Positions 18,045 to 27,798 of a stretch of DNA of 64,000 nt are shown one piece after another. The translations under genes and the position numbers were made by a program. Positions within the stretch are counted from its first letter, which is position 1, and each line of letters begins with the position of its first letter. Location: NCBI RefSeq assembly GCF_002223055.1, contig NZ_NKFL01000006.1, positions 1,984,001 through 2,048,000 of the forward strand, read 5' to 3'. The notes under the pieces were generated by a model. The model saw only the letters and a program-made list of their open reading frames with translations, was not told the origin of the DNA and did not search any database. The stretch is from Burkholderia sp. HI2500 (GTDB lineage Bacteria > Pseudomonadota > Gammaproteobacteria > Burkholderiales > Burkholderiaceae).

Positions 18045-18766
18045 GGGGAAGTGTTTCGCAAAGCAAGCCTGCCGCTGCTCATCAACTACCCGCCCCGACC
18101 CACAAGCCTCAATTCCCTGCACCATCACATCTCTCCAGAGAACATAAACCCGCTCCCCTGCCTAACCACCACCACCAACATATTCGGCCCCACCGGCACC
18201 CCGTCCTGGCGTTCCTCAACCAGCAACGCCTTTAACACCTCATCAGCCGTCTTCCGCTTCACAGGCAACTCGGCAGAGCGATATACCGTCGCATCATCCC
18301 CCAAACAAGTCCGTATAAAACGTCACGCTATCGAAGATAACGGCAACATCATCCGTCGACTTTAACTCCAAATTCGCCGCTTTCGTCCGAGCGGTCAAAA
18401 GCGGTAACGTCGTCACACTGCGACTCTCCTTCCCGCCATCCGATTTGAGGGACATCCCACCCGGCCCGGTTTCATCCCGTTATCGACAACGAGGCTCTGC
18501 ACGGTACTCCCCGCCTTCGCCGAAAACCCATTCGCCTTGACCGTCCCGACAAGCTTAACCAGCCGCGCATTCACCTCGGCCGTGTATTTCTTGTCCAGAT
18601 CCGCCTGATCTTCCATCCGCGCCGCCGTAATCGCGTCGACGGCTTTCTTCCGATAGGCGAGATAAGAATCGGTCGGCGATGCAATCACCTTCGCCCCCAC
18701 CGCAGCCGCCACCGCGACGAGCACCGCTGCCCCCACCCCGATCTTCCACTTGGAAATGCGTTTCAT
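17913..18766 (-). pseudogene. Frameshifted gene for an anchored hypothetical protein
   Basis: Start MKRISKWKIG at 18766 is followed by a signal-anchor (VGAAVLVAVAAAVGAKV) and an exported-type segment (DSYLAYRKKAVDAITAAR) up to DNGMKPG. After that the protein continues only by changing frame: near 18465 into LLTARTKAANLELKSTDDVA and FDSVTFYTD, near 18310 into ATVYRSAELPVKRKTADEVL and NMLVVVVRQG, and near 18145 into RVYVLWRDVMVQGIEACGSG and AKHFPK. The last piece runs into island-like DNA at about 18040. Three shifts and a foreign tail mark it as dead. Family not recognised. Confidence 0.6.
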
Positions 18767-18800
18767 TTTTATAGACGTCACCGAATCCCGCGCAAACATG

Positions 18801-18833
18801 CAAAAACGGCTGCCGTGACCCCACGGCAGCCGT
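18801..18833 (-). terminator. Rho-independent terminator of the chemoreceptor gene
   Basis: A perfect 12-bp stem (ACGGCTGCCGTG / CACGGCAGCCGT) with a four-base loop, followed on the minus strand by TTTTT. It lies 38 bases after the MCP stop. Confidence 0.85.
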
Positions 18834-18871
18834 CCCTCAGAAACGCCTTATTCTAAATCGCGAAACAGACT

Positions 18872-20734
18872 TTAATCATCCACCTTGAAAGCCGACACCA
18901 ATCGAGTCAATTCCGCCGCCTGCTGCTTCAAGCTCGCCGCAGCCGCCGCGCTTTCCTCGACCAGCGCCGCATTCTGCTGCGTCATCTGATCGAGCGACTG
19001 CACCGCGTCCCCGATCTGATCGATACCGGCGCTCTGCTCCAGGCTCGCCTCGGCGATCTCGCTCATCATCGCGCTCACGCCTTGAACCTGCGACACGACA
19101 TCGCGCATCACCTTCCCGGCCTCACTCACCAGCCGCGACCCGGTATTCACCGTTCCCGCGCTATGCTCGATCAGCGTCTTGATCTCCTTCGCCGCCTGCG
19201 CGCTGCGCTGCGCCAGATTCCGCACCTCAGAAGCCACCACCGCGAACCCGCGCCCCTGCTCCCCGGCCCGTGCCGCTTCCACCGCTGCATTCAGCGCAAG
19301 AATGTTCGTCTGAAACGAAATACTGTCGATCATCACGATGATCTCGGAGATCCGCTGCGACGCGTCGCTGATCTCCTGCATCGTGCTCACGACCTCACCC
19401 ACCACCTGCCCGCCGCGCGCCGCCGTATCGGCAGCACCATTGATCATCTTCGCGGCCGTCGTCGCCGTTTCGGTGTTGTTCCGCACCACGGCCGTGATTT
19501 CTTCCATCGACGAAGCCGTGCGCTCCAGGTTGCTCGACTGCCCTTCGGTGCGTTCGCTGAGGTCCGCATTCCCCGTCGCAATCTGCGCCGACCCGGTCGC
19601 AATCGACGAGGAAGCCGCTCGAATGCTGTGCACCAGCGTCGACAGCGACGACACGAACCGGTTGAACGCATCCGACAACTGCCCGATCTCGTCCTGGCTC
19701 TCGACCGTCATCCGGCGCGTGAGATCGCCCTGCCCGCTGGCGATTTCCGACAGCAGCGTCGCCGCGCGGCGGATCGGCGCGGCAATCGCACGCCCCACCA
19801 GCCAGATCACGAGCAACGCGACACCCAGCCCCACCACAGCCGCAACCAGCGCAGCGCTACGAATCGCACGCGTCACCGGCCCGAGCAGTTCAGCCTGCGG
19901 CACCTCGACAACCACATACGCATTCAACTCCGGAATGAACGACGTCGCGATGAAACGCGCACCTCCATCACCGTTGTAGCTCAGGTACGCATACGGCTGA
20001 CCAGCCAGCAGCGTCGACGAAGCATCCCCCGGCAACCCCTGCTGGTCCTTCATGAAATGCTTGCCGTCGATCAGCGCCGTATCGCGATGCATCATGATCG
20101 CGCCGTCGGGACGCACGAGATACGCGAACCCGGTCTCGCCGATCCGGTAAGCAGCGATACCCTTCGCGAGCGCATCGACCGACAAGCTCATACAGGCCGC
20201 ACCAATCGGCACACCATCAAGTTCAACACGGCTGTTGATGAACATCATGTAACCGCCGACCGTCACCTCGCGGTCCATGTTCACATCGAACGCCTTCCCG
20301 GACGACAGGAAGCCGGTCAGCCACTGATCCTTGTCGGTCACCTTCCGCTGCAGGCCTGATTCGTTGTAGTAGTTGCCGCTCTTCACGGACACCCACTGCA
20401 CCGACGCCGCCTTCTGCTCGTCCTTCACGTTCTTCGCGAGCTGGATCCAGTTGCGCGTGCCGGCGTCGGGTTCGCCTTCGGCTTCCCATTGCAGCAGGAA
20501 CGCATCGCGCGCGAGAATCCGCGACGCGGCGATCGGCCCGGCCATCTGCCGCTGCACGTCGGCGCGGATGCCGTTCACGGCCGTCGGCAGCTCTTCGCGC
20601 ACGACGCGATCTCGCACCGCGTTGCCGATCAGGCGGATGCTGAGTCCGCTAGAAATCGCGACGAACACGAGCAGGCAACTCGTCATGCTGAGAATCAGCT
20701 TGTTCTGTATGGAAAGCTTGCGCCAGAAATGCAT
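18872..20734 (-). CDS. Methyl-accepting chemotaxis protein with periplasmic Cache-type sensor
   Basis: This 620-residue receptor has a first membrane helix (about residues 10-32), a periplasmic ligand domain with Cache-like features ([21 protein letters not shown], then [14 protein letters not shown]), a second helix near 295, a HAMP domain and the signalling hairpin ([36 protein letters not shown] tip). No C-terminal CheR/B pentapeptide. The start at 20734 is chosen because GAGGG sits eight bases upstream; an in-frame ATG at 20788 has none. It lies 140 bp downstream of the Mot-type operon on the same strand; ligand unknown. Confidence 0.9.
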   Translation of the reverse strand: MHFWRKLSIQNKLILSMTSCLLVFVAISSGLSIRLIGNAVRDRVVREELPTAVNGIRADVQRQMAGPIAASRILARDAFLLQWEAEGEPDAGTRNWIQLAKNVKDEQKAASVQWVSVKSGNYYNESGLQRKVTDKDQWLTGFLSSGKAFDVNMDREVTVGGYMMFINSRVELDGVPIGAACMSLSVDALAKGIAAYRIGETGFAYLVRPDGAIMMHRDTALIDGKHFMKDQQGLPGDASSTLLAGQPYAYLSYNGDGGARFIATSFIPELNAYVVVEVPQAELLGPVTRAIRSAALVAAVVGLGVALLVIWLVGRAIAAPIRRAATLLSEIASGQGDLTRRMTVESQDEIGQLSDAFNRFVSSLSTLVHSIRAASSSIATGSAQIATGNADLSERTEGQSSNLERTASSMEEITAVVRNNTETATTAAKMINGAADTAARGGQVVGEVVSTMQEISDASQRISEIIVMIDSISFQTNILALNAAVEAARAGEQGRGFAVVASEVRNLAQRSAQAAKEIKTLIEHSAGTVNTGSRLVSEAGKVMRDVVSQVQGVSAMMSEIAEASLEQSAGIDQIGDAVQSLDQMTQQNAALVEESAAAAASLKQQAAELTRLVSAFKVDD

Positions 20735-20874
20735 GGGGAACCCTCGATAACCGCTCGGTCTGAGCCAGTTTGGGTTATCGGCATGCACGCGCAGAACCGC
20801 ATCGCTGATCTCACATGTTCATCATGCGAGATTCGTTATGTTGTTGTCAGGCGGGCGTTCGACAGGCGCTTCAG

Positions 20875-21837
20875 CTAACGTTGTTGCCCGGTGGAATGCG
20901 GTTCGATCTCACCTTGTTGAACACCTGGGGGCGCCGACGACGAGGCACTGCCGCCAACCGACTGAAGCGTGATCCTGTATTCGTACACGGCCACGGCAAG
21001 TTTAAAGCCGACCGCGACCGTAACAGTCAAAACCAGGAACGATGCCGCGGCCATCTGCAGCAGTGAGAACAGCGCATCATTCGGAAACGCAGCATCAACT
21101 TCGTCTAGCAATCGTGCCAGTTCCTCGCGGCCGCCGCCCTCAATTGTCAGCAGCACGGGACGCAAGCGGTCCAGCATCGCCGTCACAGCGGCGTGCCGCT
21201 GAATTGCGTCTGTTTCCTTCTCGATGATCTCGACCATCTGCCTCACCGACGGCCGGGAGGTACACGCGTCCGCCGTCACGCCAAGACGGCAGGTCTGCTC
21301 GGTCAGTTCCTTGATTTTCGTGAGATCCGCATCGACCGATACGGCAGCCGGCCGCAGGAATCGCGTATCGAACGAGTAGTAGGAAGTCACCAGAGAAAAC
21401 GCAGCGCCCAGTACCGACATCGCCGCGAATATCTCCCCGATCATCTTGTACAACGTTCGCTTCTTCTCGACCTGGCTCTTGAGCTGGCGCTTCACATCAT
21501 CAGGAGCATCCTTCCGCAGATCACCCAATTTCGCATGTGCCGCCATCAGGGACCGATGGCGCAGCGTTCCGATCAACGCAACATAACCGCAAGCCCACGG
21601 CAGCGGTATCCAGCGCCACTGCCCCCACCAGGAGTACGTGTTATGACTTGCCATCCATGGACCCAGCCAGAAATGGCACATCAATGTGATCACCACCGTG
21701 AATACGATCGTCTGGATGATCAGGAACCTCGGCGTCAAGTCCGCTGTCGACGCACGCATCAACAGTTCGGCAAAGGCGCGAGCACCTCGCTTCCCGTTGC
21801 GATCGGCAACGCCCTCAAAATTATTCTCGTTCGACAT
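20875..21837 (-). CDS. Hypothetical membrane protein, last gene of the Mot-type operon
   Basis: This 320-residue protein has an N-terminal hydrophobic pair (about residues 38-90, FLIIQTIVFTVVITLMCHFW and IPLPWACGYVALIG), a basic helical stretch, another membrane segment (MIGEIFAAMSVLGAAFSLVTSY), an extracytoplasmic region with paired cysteines (TCRLGVTADACTS) and a final helix (FLVLTVTVAVGFKLAVAVYEY). GAGGGA precedes the ATG. It starts 48 bases after the MotB-like gene, so it is probably co-transcribed with the motor genes. Family not recognised. GC content is lower than in its neighbours. Confidence 0.6.
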   Translation of the reverse strand: MSNENNFEGVADRNGKRGARAFAELLMRASTADLTPRFLIIQTIVFTVVITLMCHFWLGPWMASHNTYSWWGQWRWIPLPWACGYVALIGTLRHRSLMAAHAKLGDLRKDAPDDVKRQLKSQVEKKRTLYKMIGEIFAAMSVLGAAFSLVTSYYSFDTRFLRPAAVSVDADLTKIKELTEQTCRLGVTADACTSRPSVRQMVEIIEKETDAIQRHAAVTAMLDRLRPVLLTIEGGGREELARLLDEVDAAFPNDALFSLLQMAAASFLVLTVTVAVGFKLAVAVYEYRITLQSVGGSASSSAPPGVQQGEIEPHSTGQQR

Positions 21838-21885
21838 CCACGCTTTCCCTCAGGTTCAGATTTTGTGTGAACACCAGCAAACCAA

Positions 21886-22566
21886 TCAATATGCAACGAA
21901 GATCGTGACACGCCGGTTGCGCGTCCGCGCGGACGCATCGTCCCCCGCGACGAGCGGCTGCGTATCGGCCCGCCCGATCGCCGCGAGCCGGTGCGGGGCG
22001 ACGCCGCGCTCGGTCAGGTAGCGCACGACGCTCCCCGCGCGCGCCGACGACAGCTCCCAGTTCGATTCGTATTTCGCGTTCGCGATCGGCACGCTGTCGG
22101 TGTGCCCTTCGACGAGAATGTCGCCGGTCGCGTGATCGCTTAGCGCCCGCGCGATCTGGTTCAGCACGGGCGACGAATCGGGCAGCAGGCGCGCATCGCC
22201 GACGTTGAACAGGATCTTCGCGTCAATGCCAATCTCCACGCCATGCGGCGCTTTCACCAGCGAGATTCGGCCGTTCGACTTCAACGACTCGAGCAACGCG
22301 AGCCAGGGCGGCGAGTGCTCAGGCGTCACGGCAGCGGTAGCAGCAGTGGATGCGCTCGCCGCACTTTCAGCATGCCGCGCGAGCGTCTGGTATCGCGCAT
22401 CGAGCGCGTTGTATTTCGCGAGCTGGAGCACGTACAACGCGAGAAACAGCACCATCAGCGTCGTGATGAGATCCGCGTACGAAATCAGCCAGCGGCCGGA
22501 TTGCGCGCCTTCGAGTTCGTCGTCGTCGCGATCGGCAGCAGATGCACCATCAGTTCGAGCAGTCAT
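21886..22566 (-). CDS. MotB/MotD-like stator protein with OmpA peptidoglycan-binding domain
   Basis: This 226-residue protein has a single TM helix carrying the proton-channel Asp of MotB at residue 32 (SYADLITTLMVLFLALYVLQ), then a plug/linker and a C-terminal OmpA-like domain (FNVGDARLLPDSSP, VEGHTDSVPI, NWELSSARAGSVVRYLTERG, RRVTIFV). It would anchor the stator to peptidoglycan and conduct ions with the MotA-like protein encoded 39 bases upstream. It is separate from the usual flagellar/chemotaxis gene neighbourhood, so it looks like an accessory stator. Confidence 0.85.
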   Translation of the reverse strand: MTARTDGASAADRDDDELEGAQSGRWLISYADLITTLMVLFLALYVLQLAKYNALDARYQTLARHAESAASASTAATAAVTPEHSPPWLALLESLKSNGRISLVKAPHGVEIGIDAKILFNVGDARLLPDSSPVLNQIARALSDHATGDILVEGHTDSVPIANAKYESNWELSSARAGSVVRYLTERGVAPHRLAAIGRADTQPLVAGDDASARTRNRRVTIFVAY

Positions 22567-22605
22567 GCGATTGGCATTCCGGGTTCGTCGTACGGCACAC
22601 GCACA

Positions 22606-23370
22606 TCACGCAAGCGATTCGACCGCGCGCCCGCGCACGTCGCCGGTCAGGCGCGTCTCGATCGTATGCGGCGATTCCTTGCGTGAGATCGCGAGCAAGC
22701 CGTCGAGATACAGCTTACGAAACCGCAGCTCGCTGTCGATCTGCGCGCGCAGCTTGCCGTAAAGCGGCAGGAACACGAGGTTCGCGAATGCCAGCCCGTA
22801 CAGCGTCGCGATGAACGCGACTGCGATGCCCGGCCCGAGCTGTGCCGGTTCGAGAATATGGCTCGTCACCTGCACGAGCCCGAGCACCGACCCGAGAATG
22901 CCGAACGTCGGCGCATACCCGCCGGCCTGCTGCCACACGCGCGCGGCGGCGAGGCGGCTGCGTTCGTAGGCATCGAGTTCGCGCTGCAGGGCGTCTTCGA
23001 GCACGGCGGTCGACACACCGTTCGCCAGCAGTTCGAGCCCGCGGCGCGCGAACGGATGGATGCCGCTCACGTCCATCGACTCGAACGCGAGCAGCCCGTC
23101 GAGCTTCGCGCGGTCGCCCCATTCGAGCAGGTCGGACAGGTTCTTGCGATCGACCTCGCGCGCCCGCACGAACGCGAGCCGCAATTGCTTCACCGCGTCG
23201 AAGAAGCGCGCCCAGGTGTTCTGGATCATCACCGCGCCGAGCGTGCCGCCGAGCACGATGACAAGCGCCTCGAACTGGAACAGCATCGAGAAATGCCCGC
23301 CTTCCAGCGCGAAACCGAACACGATCGCCGCACCACCCAACAGCACACCGACCAGGGTCAACAGGTCCAT
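22606..23370 (-). CDS. MotA/MotC-like stator protein
   Basis: This 254-residue protein has four membrane helices in the MotA layout: GVLLGGAAIVFGFALEG, FQFEALVIVLGGTLGAVMIQN, a cytoplasmic torque loop (about residues 55-145), then PTFGILGSVLGLVQV and GIAVAFIATLYGLAFANLVFLPLYGKL. It forms the ion-driven stator with the MotB-like protein. Start chosen at MDLLTLVG (23370); upstream codons are arginine-rich noise. It begins 13 bases after the cNMP-FliG-like gene, indicating one transcript. Confidence 0.87.
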   Translation of the reverse strand: MDLLTLVGVLLGGAAIVFGFALEGGHFSMLFQFEALVIVLGGTLGAVMIQNTWARFFDAVKQLRLAFVRAREVDRKNLSDLLEWGDRAKLDGLLAFESMDVSGIHPFARRGLELLANGVSTAVLEDALQRELDAYERSRLAAARVWQQAGGYAPTFGILGSVLGLVQVTSHILEPAQLGPGIAVAFIATLYGLAFANLVFLPLYGKLRAQIDSELRFRKLYLDGLLAISRKESPHTIETRLTGDVRGRAVESLA

Positions 23371-23383
23371 GCGTGCCTCCTCG

Positions 23384-24625
23384 TCATGCGTCCGATGCCG
23401 ATGCGACCGGCACCGTGCCCGCCGCCGGCGCCTTCGCCGCGCGCACGGCATCCAGCACGCGTTGCTCGATGTCCTCGATCTCGACCGGATCGAGCTTGAG
23501 CTCGCGGCGCATCACCCACGACACCTCGTTGCGCCGCGCCTCGGTCATCACGGAGAACAGCTTGTCGGCTACCGCGCGATCGTCGAGATTCGCGATCAGC
23601 TTCGCGAGATCGTAGGTATCGAACGCGCTGATGACGTCGAACAGCGTGCGCTGGTCGATCGACACGAGATCCTCCAGCGCGCGCACCTCTCCCCGTCGCG
23701 CGTTGCGTCGCGAGAAGTACGTCACGCCCTTCTGTTCGACGTAACTGAGCACCTTCGATTTGCGGAACGCGAACAACTCGTCTGCGATCTCGCCGTTCGA
23801 CAGTTTGTTGAGCAGCATCGTCTTCTCGACACCGATCAGCGCTTCGAGATCGGCCAGTTCGATGAGTTCGAGTTCGCTGTTGATCGACAGGTCGAGATCG
23901 TGATCGGCCACCTGCTGCGCGCGATCGATCACGCGCGCGGCGTCGAACGTGACGACTTGGCGCGCATCCGACGACGCAGAATAATCGACCGCTCCGCCCG
24001 CATGGTCCGCCTGCGCGGCCTCGATCGTGACGAGATTGAGCTTCTCCATGCGTCGCAGCATCGCGAGCACGTGCGGCCGCGAGTGGCCGGCAATCGCGCG
24101 GCATTTGCGGATCACGTCGGCGAGCGGCACCGAGGTTTCGGCCGCATGGGCCTGCATCGGCCGGCGCGCCCAAGCGTCGCCGCCATCGCGCGCTTCGGCC
24201 CCCGCCATCAGCGACAGCACATGCGCATACGACAGCACGCCCGGCATGAAGTCGGCATGGGTGTAGGTGGCGAGTTGGTCGTCCTTGCGCTTCACGCGGC
24301 GGATCATCGTTCGCACGATGTGACGCAGCAGCGCCGATACACGCTCGATTTCCTCGTCGAGCATGCCGGCCGGCACGACCGTCAGCTGACAGAATGAAAG
24401 TGCCTTCGCGGTATGAGCACGCGGCTCGGCTGCGAGCAGCGCCGATTCACCGAAGAACTCGCCGCGGCCGAGTGTCGCGACGACGACGCGCTTGTCCTCG
24501 CATCGCGTCGACAGCTCGACCTTGCCGTCGGTGATCAAGAAGATGACGGGCTCGCCCGCAAAACCCTCGGAGTAAATGATTTCCCCGGGCGCCGCTGTAC
24601 GCGTCCACGATTGCTGACGATTCAC
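23384..24625 (-). CDS. Cyclic-nucleotide-binding domain / winged-helix-like / FliG C-terminal-like fusion protein
   Basis: The 413-residue protein begins with a CRP-type cNMP-binding domain (13-90; phosphate-binding-cassette-like GEFFGESALLAAEPRAHTAKA with Glu60 and Arg69). Then come a dimerisation-helix-like stretch (90-125), a segment resembling a CRP winged helix (ADVIRKCRAIAGHSRPHVLAMLRRMEKLNLVTI, 168-202) and a helical region. The C-terminal part (317-398) resembles FliG-C, the torque domain that contacts MotA: LEDLVSIDQRTLFDVISAFD, DLAKLIANLDDRAVADKLF. It heads the operon with MotA- and MotB-like genes. It could couple a nucleotide signal to motor or stator activity; this is inference. 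Confidence 0.75.
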   Translation of the reverse strand: MNRQQSWTRTAAPGEIIYSEGFAGEPVIFLITDGKVELSTRCEDKRVVVATLGRGEFFGESALLAAEPRAHTAKALSFCQLTVVPAGMLDEEIERVSALLRHIVRTMIRRVKRKDDQLATYTHADFMPGVLSYAHVLSLMAGAEARDGGDAWARRPMQAHAAETSVPLADVIRKCRAIAGHSRPHVLAMLRRMEKLNLVTIEAAQADHAGGAVDYSASSDARQVVTFDAARVIDRAQQVADHDLDLSINSELELIELADLEALIGVEKTMLLNKLSNGEIADELFAFRKSKVLSYVEQKGVTYFSRRNARRGEVRALEDLVSIDQRTLFDVISAFDTYDLAKLIANLDDRAVADKLFSVMTEARRNEVSWVMRRELKLDPVEIEDIEQRVLDAVRAAKAPAAGTVPVASASDA

Positions 24626-24862
24626 GTCGATTCCCCTGCTGCGCTGATTTTTTCGGACTGCGCGTCACACGTCGAAAGCATGTGATCGCGAGTCATCCCC
24701 GTGACTCGTTTACGTCAGCGGGCTCAACATCCTTTAGGGAATTCGTCCTCGTTTCGAACCGAAATCAAGGTAAAACGTTTGCGGATCCTGCGGCCACACC
24801 GGAAAGTTCATTTCGATGCCTGCGCGTGTAGTGCAATTGAAAGCGCCGGACGAACCCGCGCG

Positions 24863-25528
24863 TCAGAACTCCATGTCGAGTTCGTCGATGTCTTCGTGCT
24901 CCGCCTTCGCCGCATCGATCCATTCCGTCACGAACGGATGCGCGAGCACCTGCATGCAGTACTCGGCGATATCGGGTTCCAGTTTCACGTCGTAGGTCAG
25001 GAAGCGCGTGACGACCGGCGCATACATCGCGTCGGCGATGCCGATCTCCGCGCCGAACAGCCAGGGGCCGCCGTACGCGGCCAGGCACTCGCGCCAGATC
25101 GTCACGATCCGCTCGATGTCGTGCTGCGCACGCGACCAGATGCGGAAGCCGGGGAAGTGCGCGCGCAGGTTCATCGGCAACGCGGAGCGCAACGCGCTGA
25201 AACCGGAATGCATCTCGCCGCAGATCGACCGGCAATGCGCGCGGGCTCGCCGGTCTTCAGGCAGCAGCCGCGCCTGCGGCCGGATTTCATTCAGGTATTC
25301 GGCGATCGCGAGCGTGTCCCACACCGTATTGCCGTCGTGGGTGAGGCACGGCACGAGAATCGACGGCGACAGCAACAGCAACTCCGCGCGCGACGCGGCG
25401 TCGATCGGTACGCTGACCGTCTCGAACACGAGGCCGCTCAGCTTCGCGAGCAGCCAGCCGCGCATCGACCACGACGAGTAATTGCGGCTGCTGATGGTCA
25501 GCGTCGTCTGTCTTCCGGTGACGTCCAT
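24863..25528 (-). CDS. Glutathione S-transferase family protein
   Basis: This 221-residue protein has a thioredoxin-like N-terminal domain with the probable catalytic Ser in RNYSSWSMRGWLLAKLSGL, the cis-Pro region SILVPCLTHDG and the glutathione gamma-Glu contact WDTLAIAEYLNE, followed by an all-helical C-terminal domain (IADAMYAPVVTRFLTYD). Cytosolic conjugation or isomerisation of electrophiles is likely. The start at 25528 has GGGGA eight bases upstream; the frame extends to 25615 without family similarity. Divergent from phaZ. Confidence 0.87.
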   Translation of the reverse strand: MDVTGRQTTLTISSRNYSSWSMRGWLLAKLSGLVFETVSVPIDAASRAELLLLSPSILVPCLTHDGNTVWDTLAIAEYLNEIRPQARLLPEDRRARAHCRSICGEMHSGFSALRSALPMNLRAHFPGFRIWSRAQHDIERIVTIWRECLAAYGGPWLFGAEIGIADAMYAPVVTRFLTYDVKLEPDIAEYCMQVLAHPFVTEWIDAAKAEHEDIDELDMEF

Positions 25529-25817
25529 GTCGTTCCCCTGTTCAAAACCGTTCGTGCCCCTGCACCGAAAACAGACGCTGCGTGGTGCCGCCCGCACCAT
25601 GCCGGTGCCGCGCATTCGCCGAACTGGCGCAGCGCAGCACGCTGTCGCGTCACGTGCCGCACGACAGGTCGGCCGGGCAACGCATCACGTGCGGCTGCCG
25701 TGTGTCGCGTGCCGCCTGCGTCGCCGCGTTTCCGAACCGCGTGCAACGCGCGTGCCAGCCGCAGGCTGGCACATCGCTTGCCTCGTTCCATGCAACGCGG
25801 CACAACGAGCGACAGCC

Positions 25818-27173
25818 ATGAATCTGCTTGCCTATCCGTTCTATCAATGGTCTGCAGAATGCACGCGCCCGGCGCGCGCATGGGCCGCCGCCGCACGCGC
25901 GACGATGTCGCTGTGGCCGCCCGCCACCGCGACGCCGACCGGCCGCATGCTCGACGCGCTGTGCGAACTGCTCGAATGCTGCGCGTTCTCGCATCGGCGT
26001 CCGCCGTTCGGCATCGCGTCGATCGTCGTCGACGGTGAAGCGGTGCCGATCGTCGAGGAAGCCGCCGCGGGCACACCGTTCGGCACGCTGCTGCATTTCC
26101 GCAAGGCATTGCCGGTGGCGCGCCAGCCGCGCGTGCTGATCGTCGCACCCATGTCCGGGCATTTCGCGACGCTGCTGCGCGGCACCGTGCACACGATGCT
26201 CGCCGACCACGACGTGTACATCACCGATTGGCACAACCCGCGCGATATCCCGCTGACGGCCGGACGGTTCGGCTTCGACGAATACGTCGCGCACGTGATC
26301 GACTTCATCCACCAGATCGGCCCGGACGCGCATGTGCTCGCGATCTGCCAGCCGACCGTCGCCGCGCTCGCGGCAGTCGCGTTGATGGCTGCCGGCGGCG
26401 ATCCGGCGCAGCCCGCGAGCCTGACGCTGATGGCGGGCCCGATCGATTGCCGCGTGAATCCGACGAAGGTCAACGCGCTCGCGACGAGCCAGCCGATCGA
26501 ATGGTTCGCGCGCAACCTGATCAGCGTCGTGCCGGCGGGCTTCGTCGGTGCGCAGCGCTGCGTGTATCCGGGCTTCGTGCAGGTGGGCGCGTTCATGTCG
26601 ATGAATCCCGATCGCCATGCGGCGTCGTTCGCCGATCTGTATTACGAACGCGCGAAGGGCGACCCGGCAAAAGCCGACACGCTGCGGCACTTCTACGACG
26701 AATACTTCGCGACCGCCGATCTCACCGCGGAGTTCTATCTGGAAACGGTCGAGAAGGTGTTCCAGCAATACGCGCTCGCGCGCGGCGAGCTGACGGTCGG
26801 CGACCGGCTCGTCGAGCCGGCGGCGATTCATCGCACCGCCCTGTTGACGATCGAAGGCGAGAAGGACGATATCTGCGCGGTCGGCCAGACGGTGGCCGCG
26901 CAGGAGCTGTGCTCGGGGTTGCCGCCGTACCTGAAGACGCATCACGTGCAGACGGGCGCAGGTCACTACGGCGTGTTCAACGGCAGCCGCTGGGAAAAGC
27001 AGATCTATCCGATCGTGCGCGCGACGATCCACGACAACGAGCCATACGATCGCACTGCCGATGCAGACGGTCACGCGGACGGCACACACTACGTGACGCT
27101 GCGCGCGCTGCTCGACGCCCGCGCAACCGCGCCCGATGCAGCGACCGACACGCAATCGCAGCTCGCCCACTGA
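25818..27173 (+). CDS. phaZ: Intracellular poly(3-hydroxybutyrate) depolymerase
   Basis: This 451-residue enzyme matches the intracellular PhaZ family: N-terminus NLLAYPFYQ, then HDVYITDWHNPRDIPLTAGRFGFDEYVAHVIDF and a nucleophile motif with Cys in place of Ser (AICQPTVAALA, Cys178), as in Ralstonia PhaZ1. His in TGAGHYGVFNGSRW completes the triad. It mobilises stored PHB granules to hydroxybutyrate oligomers. ATG at 25818 is chosen by family N-terminus; the frame is open upstream. A strong hairpin lies 25 bases after the stop. Confidence 0.92.
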   Translation: MNLLAYPFYQWSAECTRPARAWAAAARATMSLWPPATATPTGRMLDALCELLECCAFSHRRPPFGIASIVVDGEAVPIVEEAAAGTPFGTLLHFRKALPVARQPRVLIVAPMSGHFATLLRGTVHTMLADHDVYITDWHNPRDIPLTAGRFGFDEYVAHVIDFIHQIGPDAHVLAICQPTVAALAAVALMAAGGDPAQPASLTLMAGPIDCRVNPTKVNALATSQPIEWFARNLISVVPAGFVGAQRCVYPGFVQVGAFMSMNPDRHAASFADLYYERAKGDPAKADTLRHFYDEYFATADLTAEFYLETVEKVFQQYALARGELTVGDRLVEPAAIHRTALLTIEGEKDDICAVGQTVAAQELCSGLPPYLKTHHVQTGAGHYGVFNGSRWEKQIYPIVRATIHDNEPYDRTADADGHADGTHYVTLRALLDARATAPDAATDTQSQLAH

Positions 27174-27197
27174 AGCCGGACGGCGCTGAAAATGAAA

Positions 27198-27221
27198 CGC
27201 CCCGCCGGGGGTGGCGGGGCG
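27198..27221. terminator. Bidirectional terminator between phaZ and the DUF3761 gene
   Basis: A perfect 9-bp stem (CGCCCCGCC / GGCGGGGCG) with a six-base loop lies between the convergent genes, preceded by GAAAATGAAA on the plus strand, which gives a partial T-run on the minus strand. Confidence 0.7.
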
Positions 27222-27278
27222 TGAGGTGCTGCAGCGTGCGGACGACGCGCGAGGGAGCGGCTCGCGCGTCAGCCTGCG

Positions 27279-27737
27279 TTACGAACAGGCCTTGCCGTGC
27301 GACGCGTGGTAGCCCTTCGCCTTCGCGTCGGCTTCCGACATGTAGCTGCCGTGCTTCGTCTTGCCGTAGTACTTGTCGGTCGAGCAGTGATAGACCTTCG
27401 TGCTGTCATTGGCCCATACCTTGCCCGCGCCGCCGCCCGGCGCTGCCGCCGCGGTCGTCGCTGCCGCGCTCTTCGCCGGCGCGGTGGCGGATGCCGGGGC
27501 TGCCGTTGCCGGTGCGGCGGCCGGTGCGCTCGCGGCTGCCGCCGACGATGCGCCGTACCAGGTCTTCACACCCTTGTGGCCCGCGCATGCGCCCTTCTTC
27601 GATGCGCCCGAGTAGAACGAGCCGTCCTTGCACAGACCGGTCGTGCCGGCCGGCGCGCTGGCCGGAACCTGCGCGAACGCACCGATCGACATACCCATGC
27701 CGGCGACCAGCGCGGCGATCAACATCGTCTTTTTCAT
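27279..27737 (-). CDS. Secreted DUF3761-type protein with Ala-rich linker
   Basis: The 152-residue protein has a clear Sec signal peptide (MKKTMLIAALVAGMGMSIGAFA), a cysteine module CKDGSFYSGASKKGACAGHKGVKTWYG of the DUF3761 type, an Ala/Pro/Thr-rich linker and a second module YHCSTDKYYGKTKHGSYMSE ending in KACS. Each cysteine module would be oxidised in the periplasm. The RBS AGGAGAGGACT is ideal at the 27737 start. It lies 61 bases behind the HHHH-motif microprotein on the same strand. Role unknown. Confidence 0.75.
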   Translation of the reverse strand: MKKTMLIAALVAGMGMSIGAFAQVPASAPAGTTGLCKDGSFYSGASKKGACAGHKGVKTWYGASSAAAASAPAAAPATAAPASATAPAKSAAATTAAAAPGGGAGKVWANDSTKVYHCSTDKYYGKTKHGSYMSEADAKAKGYHASHGKACS

Positions 27738-27798
27738 AGTCCTCTCCTGATTTGCCTGAATGAAGCCTGCGTTCCGGGTATCCCCGGGAAAGTCGCGG

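Noticed and set aside
24765..24785. Third LacI-like site (GTAAAACGTTTGC)
   Set aside because: It matches only the central part and lies downstream of the GST gene and upstream of the cNMP-FliG gene; probably chance.
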